This document shows positions 42,176 through 51,566 of a DNA stretch of 64,000 nt, one piece after another (position 1 is the stretch's first letter; the number at the start of each line of letters is the position of its first letter). Made by a program: the position numbers and the translations under genes. The notes under the pieces were generated by a model. The model saw nothing but the letters and a program-made list of their open reading frames with translations, searched no databases and was not told the origin of the DNA. This DNA comes from Agrilactobacillus yilanensis (GTDB taxonomy: Bacteria > Bacillota > Bacilli > Lactobacillales > Lactobacillaceae), in NCBI RefSeq assembly GCF_003946725.1, contig NZ_RHOY01000013.1:1-64000 (forward strand). Reading direction: 5' to 3'.

Positions 42176-43279
42176 TTATTTTACCCCCACTTTTTCAGTG
42201 AATGACACATCGCTTAAAACCCCTTTGGCTAAGTTCAAATCCCGTTCACTGCCAAAAGTAAGCTGTAAAACACCATTAATGTCATCCCGCGTCTCCAACA
42301 CTTGAATATTCACCAAATTAATTTTTTTCGTTGCTAAGCGTGCTGTAATCGCCGCAATCGAGCCTGAATGATCTGGAATATTGACATAGATGTCAAAAAA
42401 GCCTGGTAAACTACCACTATTTTTTTTCGTTTCAATTTTTTCACGGGTTACTTTAGCCGCACTGAAAAAATCATACAACGCCCGGCGATCTTGGTTAGCG
42501 ATTCGCCATTCTAGCCGTTGAATTTCATTACCATAAGCTTGCAGTAATTCCAAAATTTCAGCACTATTGGTGTCCAAAATATCTGCCCACATATCAGGAT
42601 CGCTGGAAGCAATCCGGGTCATATCTCTAAAACCACCGGCTGCTAAGCGCAACATATCCGGTGTATCCTTGAAATCATTACGGGCCAAATTCACTAGACC
42701 CGCTGCTAAAATATGCGGTACATGACTCAATAAAGCCACCACGTGATCGTGTTGTTTTGGTTCAATTGTCAAGAATTTGGCATTAGTTACTTTTAATAAT
42801 GCCTTTAGACGCTCAACTTGACTTGATGCGACACCGTCAGCTGGAACAAGTAGGTAAAAAGCACTGCGAAACAAATCCCAATTCGCTGCTAAAACGCCGG
42901 ATTTGTGGGAACCTGCCATAGGATGGCCGCCGATAAAGGTAATGCCTTTATCAGTTAGTACTTGTGCAGTGGCTAAAATAGCCTGCTTTGTGCTACCTGC
43001 GTCGGTCACAATCACATTGTCTTTTAGCGGCAATTCTGCCAATTCACAGATTGTCTGTTGAATTACTTCAACCGGCGTTGCCAATAAAATAACATCTGCT
43101 TTAGGGGCTTCTGTGGCTAAATCTTTGCCAATTTTGTTGATGATCCCCATATCTAGTGCTTCGGTTAAATGGGCTGGATCGTAATCCAACCCGATAATAA
43201 AGGCCTCCGGATCAAACTTTGAGATTGCATATGCGATTGAACCACCTATTAAGCCTAAACCATTAACTAGAATTTTCAT
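42176..43279 (-). CDS. tyrA: prephenate dehydrogenase
   Basis: A 367-residue enzyme oxidising prephenate to 4-hydroxyphenylpyruvate for tyrosine. NGLGLIGGSIA (4-14) binds NAD; TDAGSTK and GGHPMAGSHKSG are catalytic-site motifs. A C-terminal ACT-like domain (about 290-365, FFDIYVNIPDHSGSIAAIT) suggests feedback control. ATG 43279 with AAAGGGG upstream is chosen over an earlier in-frame start. It is preceded by a tyrosine-type T-box. Confidence 0.93.
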   Translation of the reverse strand: MKILVNGLGLIGGSIAYAISKFDPEAFIIGLDYDPAHLTEALDMGIINKIGKDLATEAPKADVILLATPVEVIQQTICELAELPLKDNVIVTDAGSTKQAILATAQVLTDKGITFIGGHPMAGSHKSGVLAANWDLFRSAFYLLVPADGVASSQVERLKALLKVTNAKFLTIEPKQHDHVVALLSHVPHILAAGLVNLARNDFKDTPDMLRLAAGGFRDMTRIASSDPDMWADILDTNSAEILELLQAYGNEIQRLEWRIANQDRRALYDFFSAAKVTREKIETKKNSGSLPGFFDIYVNIPDHSGSIAAITARLATKKINLVNIQVLETRDDINGVLQLTFGSERDLNLAKGVLSDVSFTEKVGVK

Positions 43280-43309
43280 CAGACAAACACCCCTTTGATT
43301 GTTTTTTAT

Positions 43310-43512
43310 AAAAAAAGCCCCGATCACAACAATGCGATCGGGACGTCATTAACGCGGTACCACCCAATATTCAGCAAGCTTAACGCCCACTGCACTTTGA
43401 ATTTAAAATTAAAAATCTAACGCTTCAAGTATTTCACAACTTCGCCCTGCTTGGCTCGCACCCACCGCCAATTCTCTGAACACTAAAACGAATTGTTACT
43501 AAATATTAGAAT
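43310..43512 (-). promoter_or_regulatory. T-box leader, probably tyrosine-specific
   Basis: The conserved T-box TGGGTGGTACCGCG (minus strand, 43366-43353) is followed by a terminator CCCGATC/GATCGGG with seven T residues. Upstream are the AGAGAA and GGTGGGTGCGAG stem I motifs. The specifier loop reads GTGAAATACTTGAAG, giving a UAC (Tyr) codon at 43431-43429. It would raise tyrA-aroK expression when tRNA-Tyr is uncharged. Confidence 0.88.
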
Positions 43513-43518
43513 GTAATG

Positions 43519-43547
43519 AGATTAACATGCTACATTCTAATTGTCAA
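43519..43547 (-). promoter_or_regulatory. T-box/tyrA promoter with overlapping inverted repeat
   Basis: TTGACA, 17-bp spacer, TAATCT. An 11-bp perfect inverted repeat (ATTAGAATGTA 43505-43515 with TACATTCTAAT 43531-43541) straddles the -10 box. Confidence 0.75.
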
Positions 43548-43549
43548 TA

Positions 43550-44839
43550 TTATTTCACCAATAATTTTAATAAGTCGTCATAAAAATCTGGATAAGACAC
43601 GGCAATGGCTTCTGCCTGTTGCAATGTAAAGTCATCTTTTGTTAATAAAGCCGCCACCATCAGCATCATCGCAATCCGATGATCGCCGTAACTATTTAAA
43701 GTGCCTTGAACTTTATGCAATGGCGTTGGGCCGGTGATTATCATACCATCTGGCTTTTCTTCAATCTTGGCCCCCATCTTCGTCAATTCTGTAACAACTG
43801 TACTGATCCGGTCGGTTTCTTTAACCCGCAATTCCTCGGCACCGGAAATTTCCGTAACGCCTTGTGCCTGTGTCGCGCATAAAACGACTAGTGGCAATTC
43901 ATCAATCACGCTGGGAATACTTTCTTTCGTGAGAGTAATCCCCGTTAAATCAGCACTCTTAATTTTTAAATCACCAGTAGGTTCAAAATCTGTTTCTAAA
44001 TTAGCCACGGAGATATTCCCGTTCATTTGGCCGATAACTTCCAAAAAACCAGTCCGCGTTGGATTCAAACCAACATGGGTTAAGGTCAGGTCACTACCTG
44101 CCAATAACGTCGCTGCAGCAACGAAAAAGGCCGCTGATGAAGGATCACCAGGCACAGTTAAGTCTTTACCGGTCAAGGTTTGATTTGGCTGCACGGTTAA
44201 AGTTAACCCGTCTTTTTCAAGATGCCCGCCAAAATACTGCAGCATCCGTTCTGTATGATCTCTTGTTGCTAATTTCTCCGTTAAATGACTCGGGCCATCT
44301 GCTTGTAGCGCCGCAAAAATCAAAGCGCTTTTTACTTGGGCACTGGCCACCGGGATCGTGTAATCTAATGGTTTCAGATGGGCATTGGCCTGAATCGTCA
44401 ATGGTAACCGATCGTCTGTTGCTGTGACCTGGGCGCCCATTTCAGCTAAAGGATTCAAAACCCGTCCCATTGGCCGCTGACTCAAAGAATCATCGCCAAT
44501 AAACGTCATCGCAAAAGGCTGTCGCGCTAATAAACCTAACAATAAGCGTGTAGATGTCCCTGAATTGCCCATATCTAAGTCAGCTTTAGGCGGTTTTAAG
44601 CCTTTAAGCCCCACCCCTTGAATGGTAACCGTATCTTCAGTAGTTTCAATGGGTACACCCAATGCTTTGAACACAGCGATTGTATGTAAACAATCTGCTG
44701 AAAATAAGAAGTGCTTTGCCGTGGTTGTGCCCTTAGCTAAAGCCCCCAGCATCACCGAACGATGCGAAATACTTTTATCGCCAGGTACCGCACAAGTCCC
44801 CTTTAAGACGGCTGGGCCGCTCGTTAATTCTTTGTCCAT
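43550..44839 (-). CDS. aroA: 3-phosphoshikimate 1-carboxyvinyltransferase (EPSP synthase)
   Basis: A 429-residue two-domain enzyme adding enolpyruvate to shikimate-3-phosphate. GDKSISHRSVMLGAL (near 19), GNSGTSTRLLLGLL (near 91), SAQVKSALIFAAL and KETDRI motifs are all present. AGGGG lies before the ATG. It follows aroC by 16 bp, and its stop codon lies just before the T-box promoter. Confidence 0.95.
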   Translation of the reverse strand: MDKELTSGPAVLKGTCAVPGDKSISHRSVMLGALAKGTTTAKHFLFSADCLHTIAVFKALGVPIETTEDTVTIQGVGLKGLKPPKADLDMGNSGTSTRLLLGLLARQPFAMTFIGDDSLSQRPMGRVLNPLAEMGAQVTATDDRLPLTIQANAHLKPLDYTIPVASAQVKSALIFAALQADGPSHLTEKLATRDHTERMLQYFGGHLEKDGLTLTVQPNQTLTGKDLTVPGDPSSAAFFVAAATLLAGSDLTLTHVGLNPTRTGFLEVIGQMNGNISVANLETDFEPTGDLKIKSADLTGITLTKESIPSVIDELPLVVLCATQAQGVTEISGAEELRVKETDRISTVVTELTKMGAKIEEKPDGMIITGPTPLHKVQGTLNSYGDHRIAMMLMVAALLTKDDFTLQQAEAIAVSYPDFYDDLLKLLVK

Positions 44840-44855
44840 AACTGCCTAAATCCCC

Positions 44856-46031
44856 TTAATAATTTTTTAATTCTTCTCGGTAAGCCGCAACTTGCGCCTG
44901 CAAACGATCCATGGCATTGGCATCAAACATATCTAAAACAGCCTGCGCAATCGTAATTGCCGTCATTGCCTCCGCAACCGTAGCTGCTGCAGGCACCGCC
45001 GTCGTATCTGAACGTTCCACATTAGCCTCATAAGCCTCTTTAGTGTTCACGTCCACACTGCGCAACGGCTTATACAGCGTGGGAATTGGCTTCATCACCG
45101 CCGTGATCACAATCGGCATCCCGTTTGTCATCCCGCCTTCAAAGCCGCCTAAATGGTCCGTCTGCCGGTAAAAACCTTTGCCTTGATCATAAAAAATTTC
45201 ATCCATATCTTCACTGCCAGGATGATTTGCCAACTCAAAACCATCGCCAAAAGCCACCCCTTTGAACGCATTGATGGCAATAATCGCCTGCGCCAAACGG
45301 CCGTCTAATTTTTGATCCGCACTCACATAGCTGCCCAGCCCAGCTGGAACACCTGTTACGATCACTTCAACAACGCCGCCTAAAGTATCACCCGCTTTTT
45401 TAGCCGCATCAATATTCATTTTAATTTCAGCTTCAGCCGCTGGATCAAAAGTCCGAACTTCACTAGCTTCTGTTACTTTGCGCAACGCCTCTAAATCCGC
45501 AAATTCATTTAGTTTTGCTGTATCCGCCTTAACAGACCCCAACTGACGAACAAAACCTAAAACATCAATCCCTAAAGCCTTTAAGAATTGCTTAGCCACG
45601 CTCCCTACAGCCACTCGCATCGCCGTTTCTCGAGCACTAGACCGTTCCAAAACATTACGCAAATCTTTGTGCTGATACTTCATACCACCCACAAGATCCG
45701 CATGCCCTGGCCGAGGTTTAGTCACCTGTCGAACCGTATTTTCTGCCGTTGCCGGTTCTGTTGGAGACATTACAGACTGCCAATGTGCAAAATCTTTATT
45801 TGCCAATTGAATCGTCACCGGTGATCCCAACGTCTTTTGATGTCGAACCCCCGCTGTAATTTGAACCTCATCCGTTTCAATTTGTTGTCTTGCCCCACGA
45901 CCATAACCTTGCTTGCGCCGCCACATATCATGATTAATCTGATCTATATCAATGGTCAAATTCGCAGGTAACCCCTCAATAACCGCCGTTAGTTGCGGCC
46001 CGTGAGATTCCCCAGCAGTAATATAACGCAT
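44856..46031 (-). CDS. aroC: chorismate synthase
   Basis: A 391-residue FMN-dependent enzyme converting EPSP to chorismate. The signature GESHGPQLTAVIEG (7-20), RPGHADLVGGMKY and RSSARETAMRVAVG motifs are visible. ATG 46031 with GGAGG upstream is chosen over an earlier in-frame start. First gene of the aroC-aroA unit. A repeat array lies about 90 bp upstream, in the opposite orientation. Confidence 0.95.
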   Translation of the reverse strand: MRYITAGESHGPQLTAVIEGLPANLTIDIDQINHDMWRRKQGYGRGARQQIETDEVQITAGVRHQKTLGSPVTIQLANKDFAHWQSVMSPTEPATAENTVRQVTKPRPGHADLVGGMKYQHKDLRNVLERSSARETAMRVAVGSVAKQFLKALGIDVLGFVRQLGSVKADTAKLNEFADLEALRKVTEASEVRTFDPAAEAEIKMNIDAAKKAGDTLGGVVEVIVTGVPAGLGSYVSADQKLDGRLAQAIIAINAFKGVAFGDGFELANHPGSEDMDEIFYDQGKGFYRQTDHLGGFEGGMTNGMPIVITAVMKPIPTLYKPLRSVDVNTKEAYEANVERSDTTAVPAAATVAEAMTAITIAQAVLDMFDANAMDRLQAQVAAYREELKNY

Positions 46032-46120
46032 AAAAAAACCTCCAAAAATTGTTTGTTTTATCATATCACAGAAACAAACAGATACCGAGAAAAAACTGAG
46101 AAAATTATTAAAATATTATT

Positions 46121-46238
46121 AGAGCGCGAACTAGAGCGGTAAAACCGCGAGCACTAACCTAGAATTATGAAATAAGTGCACTTCGCTTATGAATAATTCG
46201 TAGTTAGGTGAGCGTTTTGCTCTAGTGAGCGCGTTTTA
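46121..46238 (+). repeat. B-type structured repeat, variant tip
   Basis: Outer arms ACTAGAGC/GCTCTAGT as in B, but AAAAC/GTTTT replaces AAAGC/GCTTT. The inner stem is GAATTAT/ATAATTC with a different apex. The loop CCTAG/CGTAG is unchanged. Confidence 0.9.
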
Positions 46239-46242
46239 GATC

Positions 46243-46358
46243 AGAGCGCAACAAAAGACGGGTTGATTTTGAGCATAGCCTAGGCTAACGCCGTGAGCGG
46301 GCTTCGCTTACAAGTTAGACGTAGCTAAGCGCAAAAATCAGTCTTTTGGAGCGCGTTT
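46243..46358 (+). repeat. A-type structured repeat
   Basis: Left end GCGC pairs with right end GCGC, where other copies have GCGT with ACGC. Other arms as in A. Confidence 0.92.
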
Positions 46359-46363
46359 AGATT

Positions 46364-46478
46364 AGAGCGTGAACTAGAGCGGGAAAGCCTCGAGCACTAA
46401 CCTAGGATCTTGCAGGGTGTCGACAGACACACAAAAGATTCGTAGTTAGGTGAGAGCTTTGCTCTAGTGAGCGCGTTT
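46364..46478 (+). repeat. B-type structured repeat
   Basis: Standard B arms, with CCTAGG in the loop and apex GTGTC-gaca-GACAC. It is the last element before the fbp control region. Confidence 0.92.
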
Positions 46479-46731
46479 CAAAAAACCAATCCCCAATAAA
46501 AACGATATAAACCAGAACTTCACAACTTCGTGACATAAATCAAAAAAGATGCACAGATGTGTCTTTACTTAAAAATAAAAATTTTTGTTCGACCAATAAG
46601 CGATAACATGACTCATTTGAAACACCTCTAAAAATCTGTAATACCATGGTTGTACCATTTAAAAAATTGGTCTAACCTATTTTTCTTTTGGTATTAAGCG
46701 ATAATAAAAATTTGTATAGCTCGGAAAGCCT
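46479..46731. promoter_or_regulatory. fbp upstream control region with twin operator-like sites
   Basis: AT-rich with no gene. ATGGTTGTACCAT (46646-46658) is a perfect palindrome. TGGTCTAACC (46668-46677) has the same TGGT-N3-ACC form, with centres about 21 bp apart. The sequence TAAGCGATAA occurs twice (about 46602 and 46697). Confidence 0.45.
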
Positions 46732-46759
46732 TATCATTTTGCCCAATCCTTGTTATAAT
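46732..46759 (+). promoter_or_regulatory. promoter of fbp
   Basis: TTATCA, 16-bp spacer, perfect TATAAT (46754-46759). Transcription would start about 46766, after the in-frame ATG at 46758. Confidence 0.7.
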
Positions 46760-46787
46760 GTGGGTATCTTGTCAAAAGGGGTGTATT

Positions 46788-48710
46788 ATCACGCAAGAGT
46801 TGGAAAAGGAATTACTACAGGAAAAGTATCCCACCAAAGAAGCCGTGACAACTGAAATTATTAATTTGAAAGCGATTTTAAGTCTACCGAAAAGTACCGA
46901 AGCTTTTATGAGCGACATTCATGGTGAATTTACCGCTTTTGATCACGTTTTAAGAAATGCTTCTGGAAACATCAAGCAAAAAATTGAAGAACTATTTAAT
47001 GGTCAAATGACACCTAAAACGCAAAAAATCTTTGCCTTTTTAGTGTACTATCCATCTGAACGTCTAAAAATCATTAAATCCACTTTTAACAACAGTGATG
47101 ATTTAAAGCAATGGTATCTAAATACCTTTGACGACCTCCTAGAACTATTGAAGTATTGCGCTACAAAATACACCCGCTCTAAAGTACGTAAAGCTTTAGC
47201 GCCTGAATTTGTTTATATCACTGAAGAACTGCTGTATGGGGATTTTACTACAGAAGACAAGCACAAATACTACGCCCAAATTACAGACGATATTATCAAT
47301 TTAAACTCCGCAGATCAATTCATCATTACTTTATGCCATACCATTCAAAGATTAGTTGTGGACCATTTACATATGCTGGGGGATATTTATGATCGTGGTC
47401 CCGCCCCTGACAAAATCATGGACCGCTTGATGCGTCATCACTCTGTCGATTTACAATGGGGCAATCACGACATTTTGTGGCTCGGTGCCGCGGCTGGTTC
47501 CCAACTATGCATTGCGAATCTATTAAGAATTTGCGCTCGTTATGACAACTTATCTATTGTCGAAGATTCCTATGGCATTAATTTAAGACACCTGTCCTTA
47601 CTAGCTGAAAAATACTATCAAGCGAACCCTGGTTTTGCGCCCAAACTCAATCACCAAACTGATAAACCTTCAAAAGCAGAGTTAGACCAAATCACTAAAA
47701 TTCACCAGGCCATTGCGATTATTCAATTTAAGCTGGAAGGTCAAGCCATTGACCGCCGCCCTGAATTTAAAATGACCCATCGCAAATTATTGGATAAACT
47801 CAATAAAGAGCGGACGGCTATCACACTAAACGGGAAAACTTACCCCATTGTTAACGGTTGCTTCCAAACTGTAGACCCTAAAAATCCTTATCAACTTTGT
47901 CCAGAAGAACAAGAAGTCATCGACCAACTGACTAACGCCTTTGTCAATTCCGAAAAACTTCATAAACATATGGATTTCTTCATGAAAAAGGGCAGTATGT
48001 ATTTGGTTTATAACAATAATCTTCTAGTCCATGGCTGTGTCCCCGTGGATAAGGATGGTAATTTAGAAGGTTTAACTTTAAATGGCCAACTTTATAAAGG
48101 CCGCGCTTTATTTGACTTACTGGAACATAATTTACGAGAAAGTTACATTTATTCCAAACAAAACGACGACTTAGCCACTGATTTATTGTGGTATCTTTGG
48201 ACCGGCCCCGTCTCTCCTTTATTCGGAAAACGGGTCATGTCCACCTTTGAACGGTACTTTATTGAAGATAAGACAGCCCATTTTGAAGAACCGAACAGTT
48301 ATTACACCTTGCGCCACGAAGCTTGGTTTATTGAAAAGATGCTTCAAGAATTCGGTATCGATCCTAAAGTTGGCCATATTATTAACGGTCACACACCTGT
48401 CAAAAAAGGCCGTTCCCCAATTATGGCAGAAGGCAAGATGTTAGTTATCGACGGCGGTTTTTCGAAAGCCTACCAAAAAACGACTGGCATCGGCGGCTAC
48501 ACGTTACTTTATAACTCCTATGGCTTGCAGCTGGTTACACATCAGCCATTCACCACCCGTGCAAATGCCATCGCCCAGCTAACCGATATTGTTTCCACCA
48601 AACGGATCGTAGAACAAGAATTGGCCCGTAAAACCGTGGCCGAGACGGATATCGGCACAAAATTAAAACGCCAAGTAAAACAATTGAAAGAACTTTTAGA
48701 CGATATGTAA
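46788..48710 (+). CDS. fbp: fructose-1,6-bisphosphatase, class III
   Basis: A roughly 640-residue gluconeogenic phosphatase with the metallophosphoesterase motifs FMSDIHGEF (near 41), GDIYDRGP (near 203), WGNHDILWLG and a later NGHTPV. The in-frame ATG at 46758 lies in the -10 box, so it cannot be used. AAAAGGGG ends at 46781, and the codon at the right distance is ATC at 46788 (6 nt), giving an N-terminus TQELEKELLQEKYP that fits the family; ATT 46785 is the alternative. No ATG, GTG or TTG fits the ribosome site. It is a single gene with a strong terminator. Confidence 0.93.
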   Translation: MTQELEKELLQEKYPTKEAVTTEIINLKAILSLPKSTEAFMSDIHGEFTAFDHVLRNASGNIKQKIEELFNGQMTPKTQKIFAFLVYYPSERLKIIKSTFNNSDDLKQWYLNTFDDLLELLKYCATKYTRSKVRKALAPEFVYITEELLYGDFTTEDKHKYYAQITDDIINLNSADQFIITLCHTIQRLVVDHLHMLGDIYDRGPAPDKIMDRLMRHHSVDLQWGNHDILWLGAAAGSQLCIANLLRICARYDNLSIVEDSYGINLRHLSLLAEKYYQANPGFAPKLNHQTDKPSKAELDQITKIHQAIAIIQFKLEGQAIDRRPEFKMTHRKLLDKLNKERTAITLNGKTYPIVNGCFQTVDPKNPYQLCPEEQEVIDQLTNAFVNSEKLHKHMDFFMKKGSMYLVYNNNLLVHGCVPVDKDGNLEGLTLNGQLYKGRALFDLLEHNLRESYIYSKQNDDLATDLLWYLWTGPVSPLFGKRVMSTFERYFIEDKTAHFEEPNSYYTLRHEAWFIEKMLQEFGIDPKVGHIINGHTPVKKGRSPIMAEGKMLVIDGGFSKAYQKTTGIGGYTLLYNSYGLQLVTHQPFTTRANAIAQLTDIVSTKRIVEQELARKTVAETDIGTKLKRQVKQLKELLDDM

Positions 48711-48726
48711 TGCGGCGCACCCGCAT

Positions 48727-48759
48727 AAAAAAATCATCCCGTAAAAGGATGATTTTTTT
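48727..48759. terminator. bidirectional terminator between fbp and the purine operon
   Basis: AAAAAAATCATCC pairs perfectly with GGATGATTTTTTT around a 7-nt loop. Confidence 0.95.
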
Positions 48760-48761
48760 GT

Positions 48762-50012
48762 TTATTTTAAGGCTTTGGCCCCAATGTCATGACGATAAAT
48801 CAGTGGTGCCGCAATCCGTTGATCAATAAAGTCATAAAGCACTTTTTGACAGTCCGCAATAGTTTCTTGCGTCGTGGCCAACATCAAAACACGACCGCCA
48901 CTACTCACAAGTTGATGGTCTTTTTCAGTAACGCCAGCATAAGTGATCTGAATGCCTTGATCATTAGTCAAATCTGGAATCAAAATACCTTTTTGTGGCT
49001 GTTTTGGATAGCCCTCTGCGGCCACAACAACCCCCAACGTATACGCGGCCGTCTGCCAAGTTACTTCTGGTTGGCGGTTGGCTAATAACGTTTGAATCAA
49101 AGTATAAAAATCACTCTTTAATCTAGGCAACAAAATCTGTGTTTCAGGATCTCCTAAACGCATATTGTACTCGATCACCCGTAAGCCCGCACTCGTCAGT
49201 ACTAAGCCCACATAAATCACACCGGAACAATTTAACCCGTCTTCTAATAAACCGGCCACTGTCGGCTGCATAATTTCTCGATAAGCCTGCTCTGCTAAAT
49301 CTTTAGGCATTTGTGGCAAAGGACTGTATGCCCCCATGCCGCCGGTGTTCGGTCCTAAATCTTGATCTAACAGCCGTTTATGATCTTGGGACAATGGCAA
49401 TGGCACAATTTTATCTTGATTCACAAAACACATATAAGAAAACTCTTGGCCTACCAAATAATCTTCAATCACCACTGTTTGCTGAGGATTGCGGTCATAA
49501 AGTGCTTGAATAATATTTTGTGCTTCCGTTCGGGTTTTGGCAATAGCCACCCCTTTGCCTGCCGCCAAACCATCTACTTTAATCACAATTGGTGTTGGCT
49601 GTTGAACTACAAAACTTAAGGCTTGAACACTATCGTGGAAAGTTTCAGAACTTGCAGTAGGAATATCATGCCGCTGCATAAAGTCTTTGGCAAAAGACTT
49701 TGAACTTTCTAATTGCGCGCTGGCTTTTTTAGGCCCAAAAATAACTAGCCCTGCCGCCTGAAAAGCATCTACAATTCCTTTACTTAAAGGTACTTCTGGC
49801 CCCACAAAAGTCAAATCAATCGCCTGTTCTTGCGCAAATTCAATTAATGCGTCAAAGGCCATTTCTGAAATGGGCACTTGTGTAATGCCATCTAAAGCCA
49901 TACCAGGATTACCCGGTGCACAATAAACCGTTGTTACTTGTGGACTTTTTTGAAATTTCTTACAAATTGCATGTTCTCGGCCGCCAGAACCAATCACCAA
50001 TACTTGCGCCAT
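48762..50012 (-). CDS. purD: phosphoribosylamine--glycine ligase
   Basis: A 416-residue ATP-grasp enzyme of the second purine step. VLVIGSGGREHAICKK starts the N-domain. The ATP-grasp region has DGLAAGKGV and DYLVGQEFSY; NTGGMGAYSPLP and EYNMRLGDPETQ follow. ATG 50012 with GGAGG is chosen. Last gene of the purine operon; the longer open frame overlaps purH. Confidence 0.95.
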   Translation of the reverse strand: MAQVLVIGSGGREHAICKKFQKSPQVTTVYCAPGNPGMALDGITQVPISEMAFDALIEFAQEQAIDLTFVGPEVPLSKGIVDAFQAAGLVIFGPKKASAQLESSKSFAKDFMQRHDIPTASSETFHDSVQALSFVVQQPTPIVIKVDGLAAGKGVAIAKTRTEAQNIIQALYDRNPQQTVVIEDYLVGQEFSYMCFVNQDKIVPLPLSQDHKRLLDQDLGPNTGGMGAYSPLPQMPKDLAEQAYREIMQPTVAGLLEDGLNCSGVIYVGLVLTSAGLRVIEYNMRLGDPETQILLPRLKSDFYTLIQTLLANRQPEVTWQTAAYTLGVVVAAEGYPKQPQKGILIPDLTNDQGIQITYAGVTEKDHQLVSSGGRVLMLATTQETIADCQKVLYDFIDQRIAAPLIYRHDIGAKALK

Positions 50013-50028
50013 AACAAACCTCCATGAA

Positions 50029-51564
50029 TTAATGCTTAAAGTGTCGAACACCGGTGAAGACAAGCGCTACGCCCAGCTCATCTGCTTTTTTAATGGAATC
50101 TTTATCTTTAATACTACCACCAGGTTCTACAATAGCGGTAATACCATGCTCAGCAGCATAAGCCACACTATCATCCATTGGGAAAAAGGCATCTGATGCC
50201 AAAATTGCATTTTTAAATTCAGGCTTACTTTGTGCTTTTTCAATGGCAATTTTTACCGAATCAATTCGATTTTGTTGCCCCGCACCAACCCCTAATGTCC
50301 GATCCGCCGTGGTCACCACAATCGCGTTACTCTTGACGTGTTTGACCACAGTTTGGCCAAAACGTAGTGCCGCTAACTGCTCAGGTGTCGGTTGTTTTTG
50401 ACTCACGACTTCAAAGTCTGCAACGGTTTCTGAAGTTTGATCCCCAGTTTGAATCAAAGCACCACCCATAACCGCAGTGACTTCACGATCAGCGGCTGAT
50501 TTAGCCTGCGTAAAGTCTAACGTCAATAAGCGTAGATTTTTTTTCTTTGTTTCTAAAATTTCTAAAGCTTCTTTAGAAAAACTTGGCGCAATAATAATTT
50601 CTAGGAAAATCCCATGCATTTTTTCAGCAGTTGCCGCATCTACTTCCCGATTTAAGGCAACAATACCGCCAAAAATTGAAATAGGGTCAGAATCATAAGC
50701 CTTTTGCCAAGCAGCTAACAAATCAGATCCTTGACCAATACCACAAGGATTCATATGTTTTAAGGCAACAACAGCTGGTTGATCTGTAAATTCGGCAATA
50801 ATCTGTAAGGCAGCATTGGCATCTCTTAAATTATTATAAGATAGTTCTTTGCCGTGCAATTGTGTCGCATTAGCTAAAGAATAAGGTTGTGCTAAGGGAT
50901 CTACATAAAAAGCGGCTTGCTGGTGACTATTCTCGCCATAACGCAAGCTTTGCCGTTTTTCGTAAGTCAATGTTAATTTCTCTGGTTCCGGATCAGTCGT
51001 GAAATATTGGGCAATCAAGGCATCATAGGCTGCGGTGTGCCGAAAGACCTTAGCGGCCAACTGCAAGCGAAACTCTGGTGTAGCGGTTTGTGTCTGCAAA
51101 GCTTCAATGACAGCTTCATAATCTTTAGGATCCACTACTGGTAATACCGCTGCAAAATTTTTAGCAGCAGAACGTAACATAGACGGCCCGCCAATATCAA
51201 TATTTTCAATGGCTTCAGCTTGTGTTACGCCAGGTTTTTCAATGGTTTCTTTAAAAGGGTACAAATTAACACAAACAAGGTCAATCGTTTCAATGCCTTG
51301 TTCGGCCAACATCTGCATATGCGTTGGATTATCGCGTTTGGCTAACAACGCCCCATGAACTGCGGGGTGTAACGTCTTAACCCGGCCGTCCAGCATTTCT
51401 GGAAAATGCGTAATTGTTTCAATACTTTTCACCGGGATATCTGCAGCTGCTAAAGCTTTCAGCGTCCCTCCCGTAGAAATTAATTCAAAGTCTAAAGCCA
51501 CTAATTTTTGGGCAAATTCAACCAGTCCTGTTTTATCTGAGACGCTCAACAAAGCTCTTTTCAA
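50029..51564 (-). CDS. purH: bifunctional AICAR transformylase/IMP cyclohydrolase
   Basis: A 511-residue enzyme for the last two steps to IMP. The N-terminal cyclohydrolase domain starts [12 protein letters not shown]; the transformylase half contains the [15 protein letters not shown] and SDAFFPM blocks. The TTG start has AAGGGG upstream. It overlaps nothing and lies 2 bp after purN. Confidence 0.96.
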   Translation of the reverse strand: MKRALLSVSDKTGLVEFAQKLVALDFELISTGGTLKALAAADIPVKSIETITHFPEMLDGRVKTLHPAVHGALLAKRDNPTHMQMLAEQGIETIDLVCVNLYPFKETIEKPGVTQAEAIENIDIGGPSMLRSAAKNFAAVLPVVDPKDYEAVIEALQTQTATPEFRLQLAAKVFRHTAAYDALIAQYFTTDPEPEKLTLTYEKRQSLRYGENSHQQAAFYVDPLAQPYSLANATQLHGKELSYNNLRDANAALQIIAEFTDQPAVVALKHMNPCGIGQGSDLLAAWQKAYDSDPISIFGGIVALNREVDAATAEKMHGIFLEIIIAPSFSKEALEILETKKKNLRLLTLDFTQAKSAADREVTAVMGGALIQTGDQTSETVADFEVVSQKQPTPEQLAALRFGQTVVKHVKSNAIVVTTADRTLGVGAGQQNRIDSVKIAIEKAQSKPEFKNAILASDAFFPMDDSVAYAAEHGITAIVEPGGSIKDKDSIKKADELGVALVFTGVRHFKH

Positions 51565-51566
51565 AA

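Noticed and set aside
44059-44427. Plus-strand ORF within aroA
   Set aside because: Shadow of the aroA coding sequence, without a ribosome site or recognisable domain.
46758-46787. ATG 46758 as the fbp start
   Set aside because: It falls within the TATAAT box, has no ribosome site, and its extra residues do not resemble the family N-terminus.
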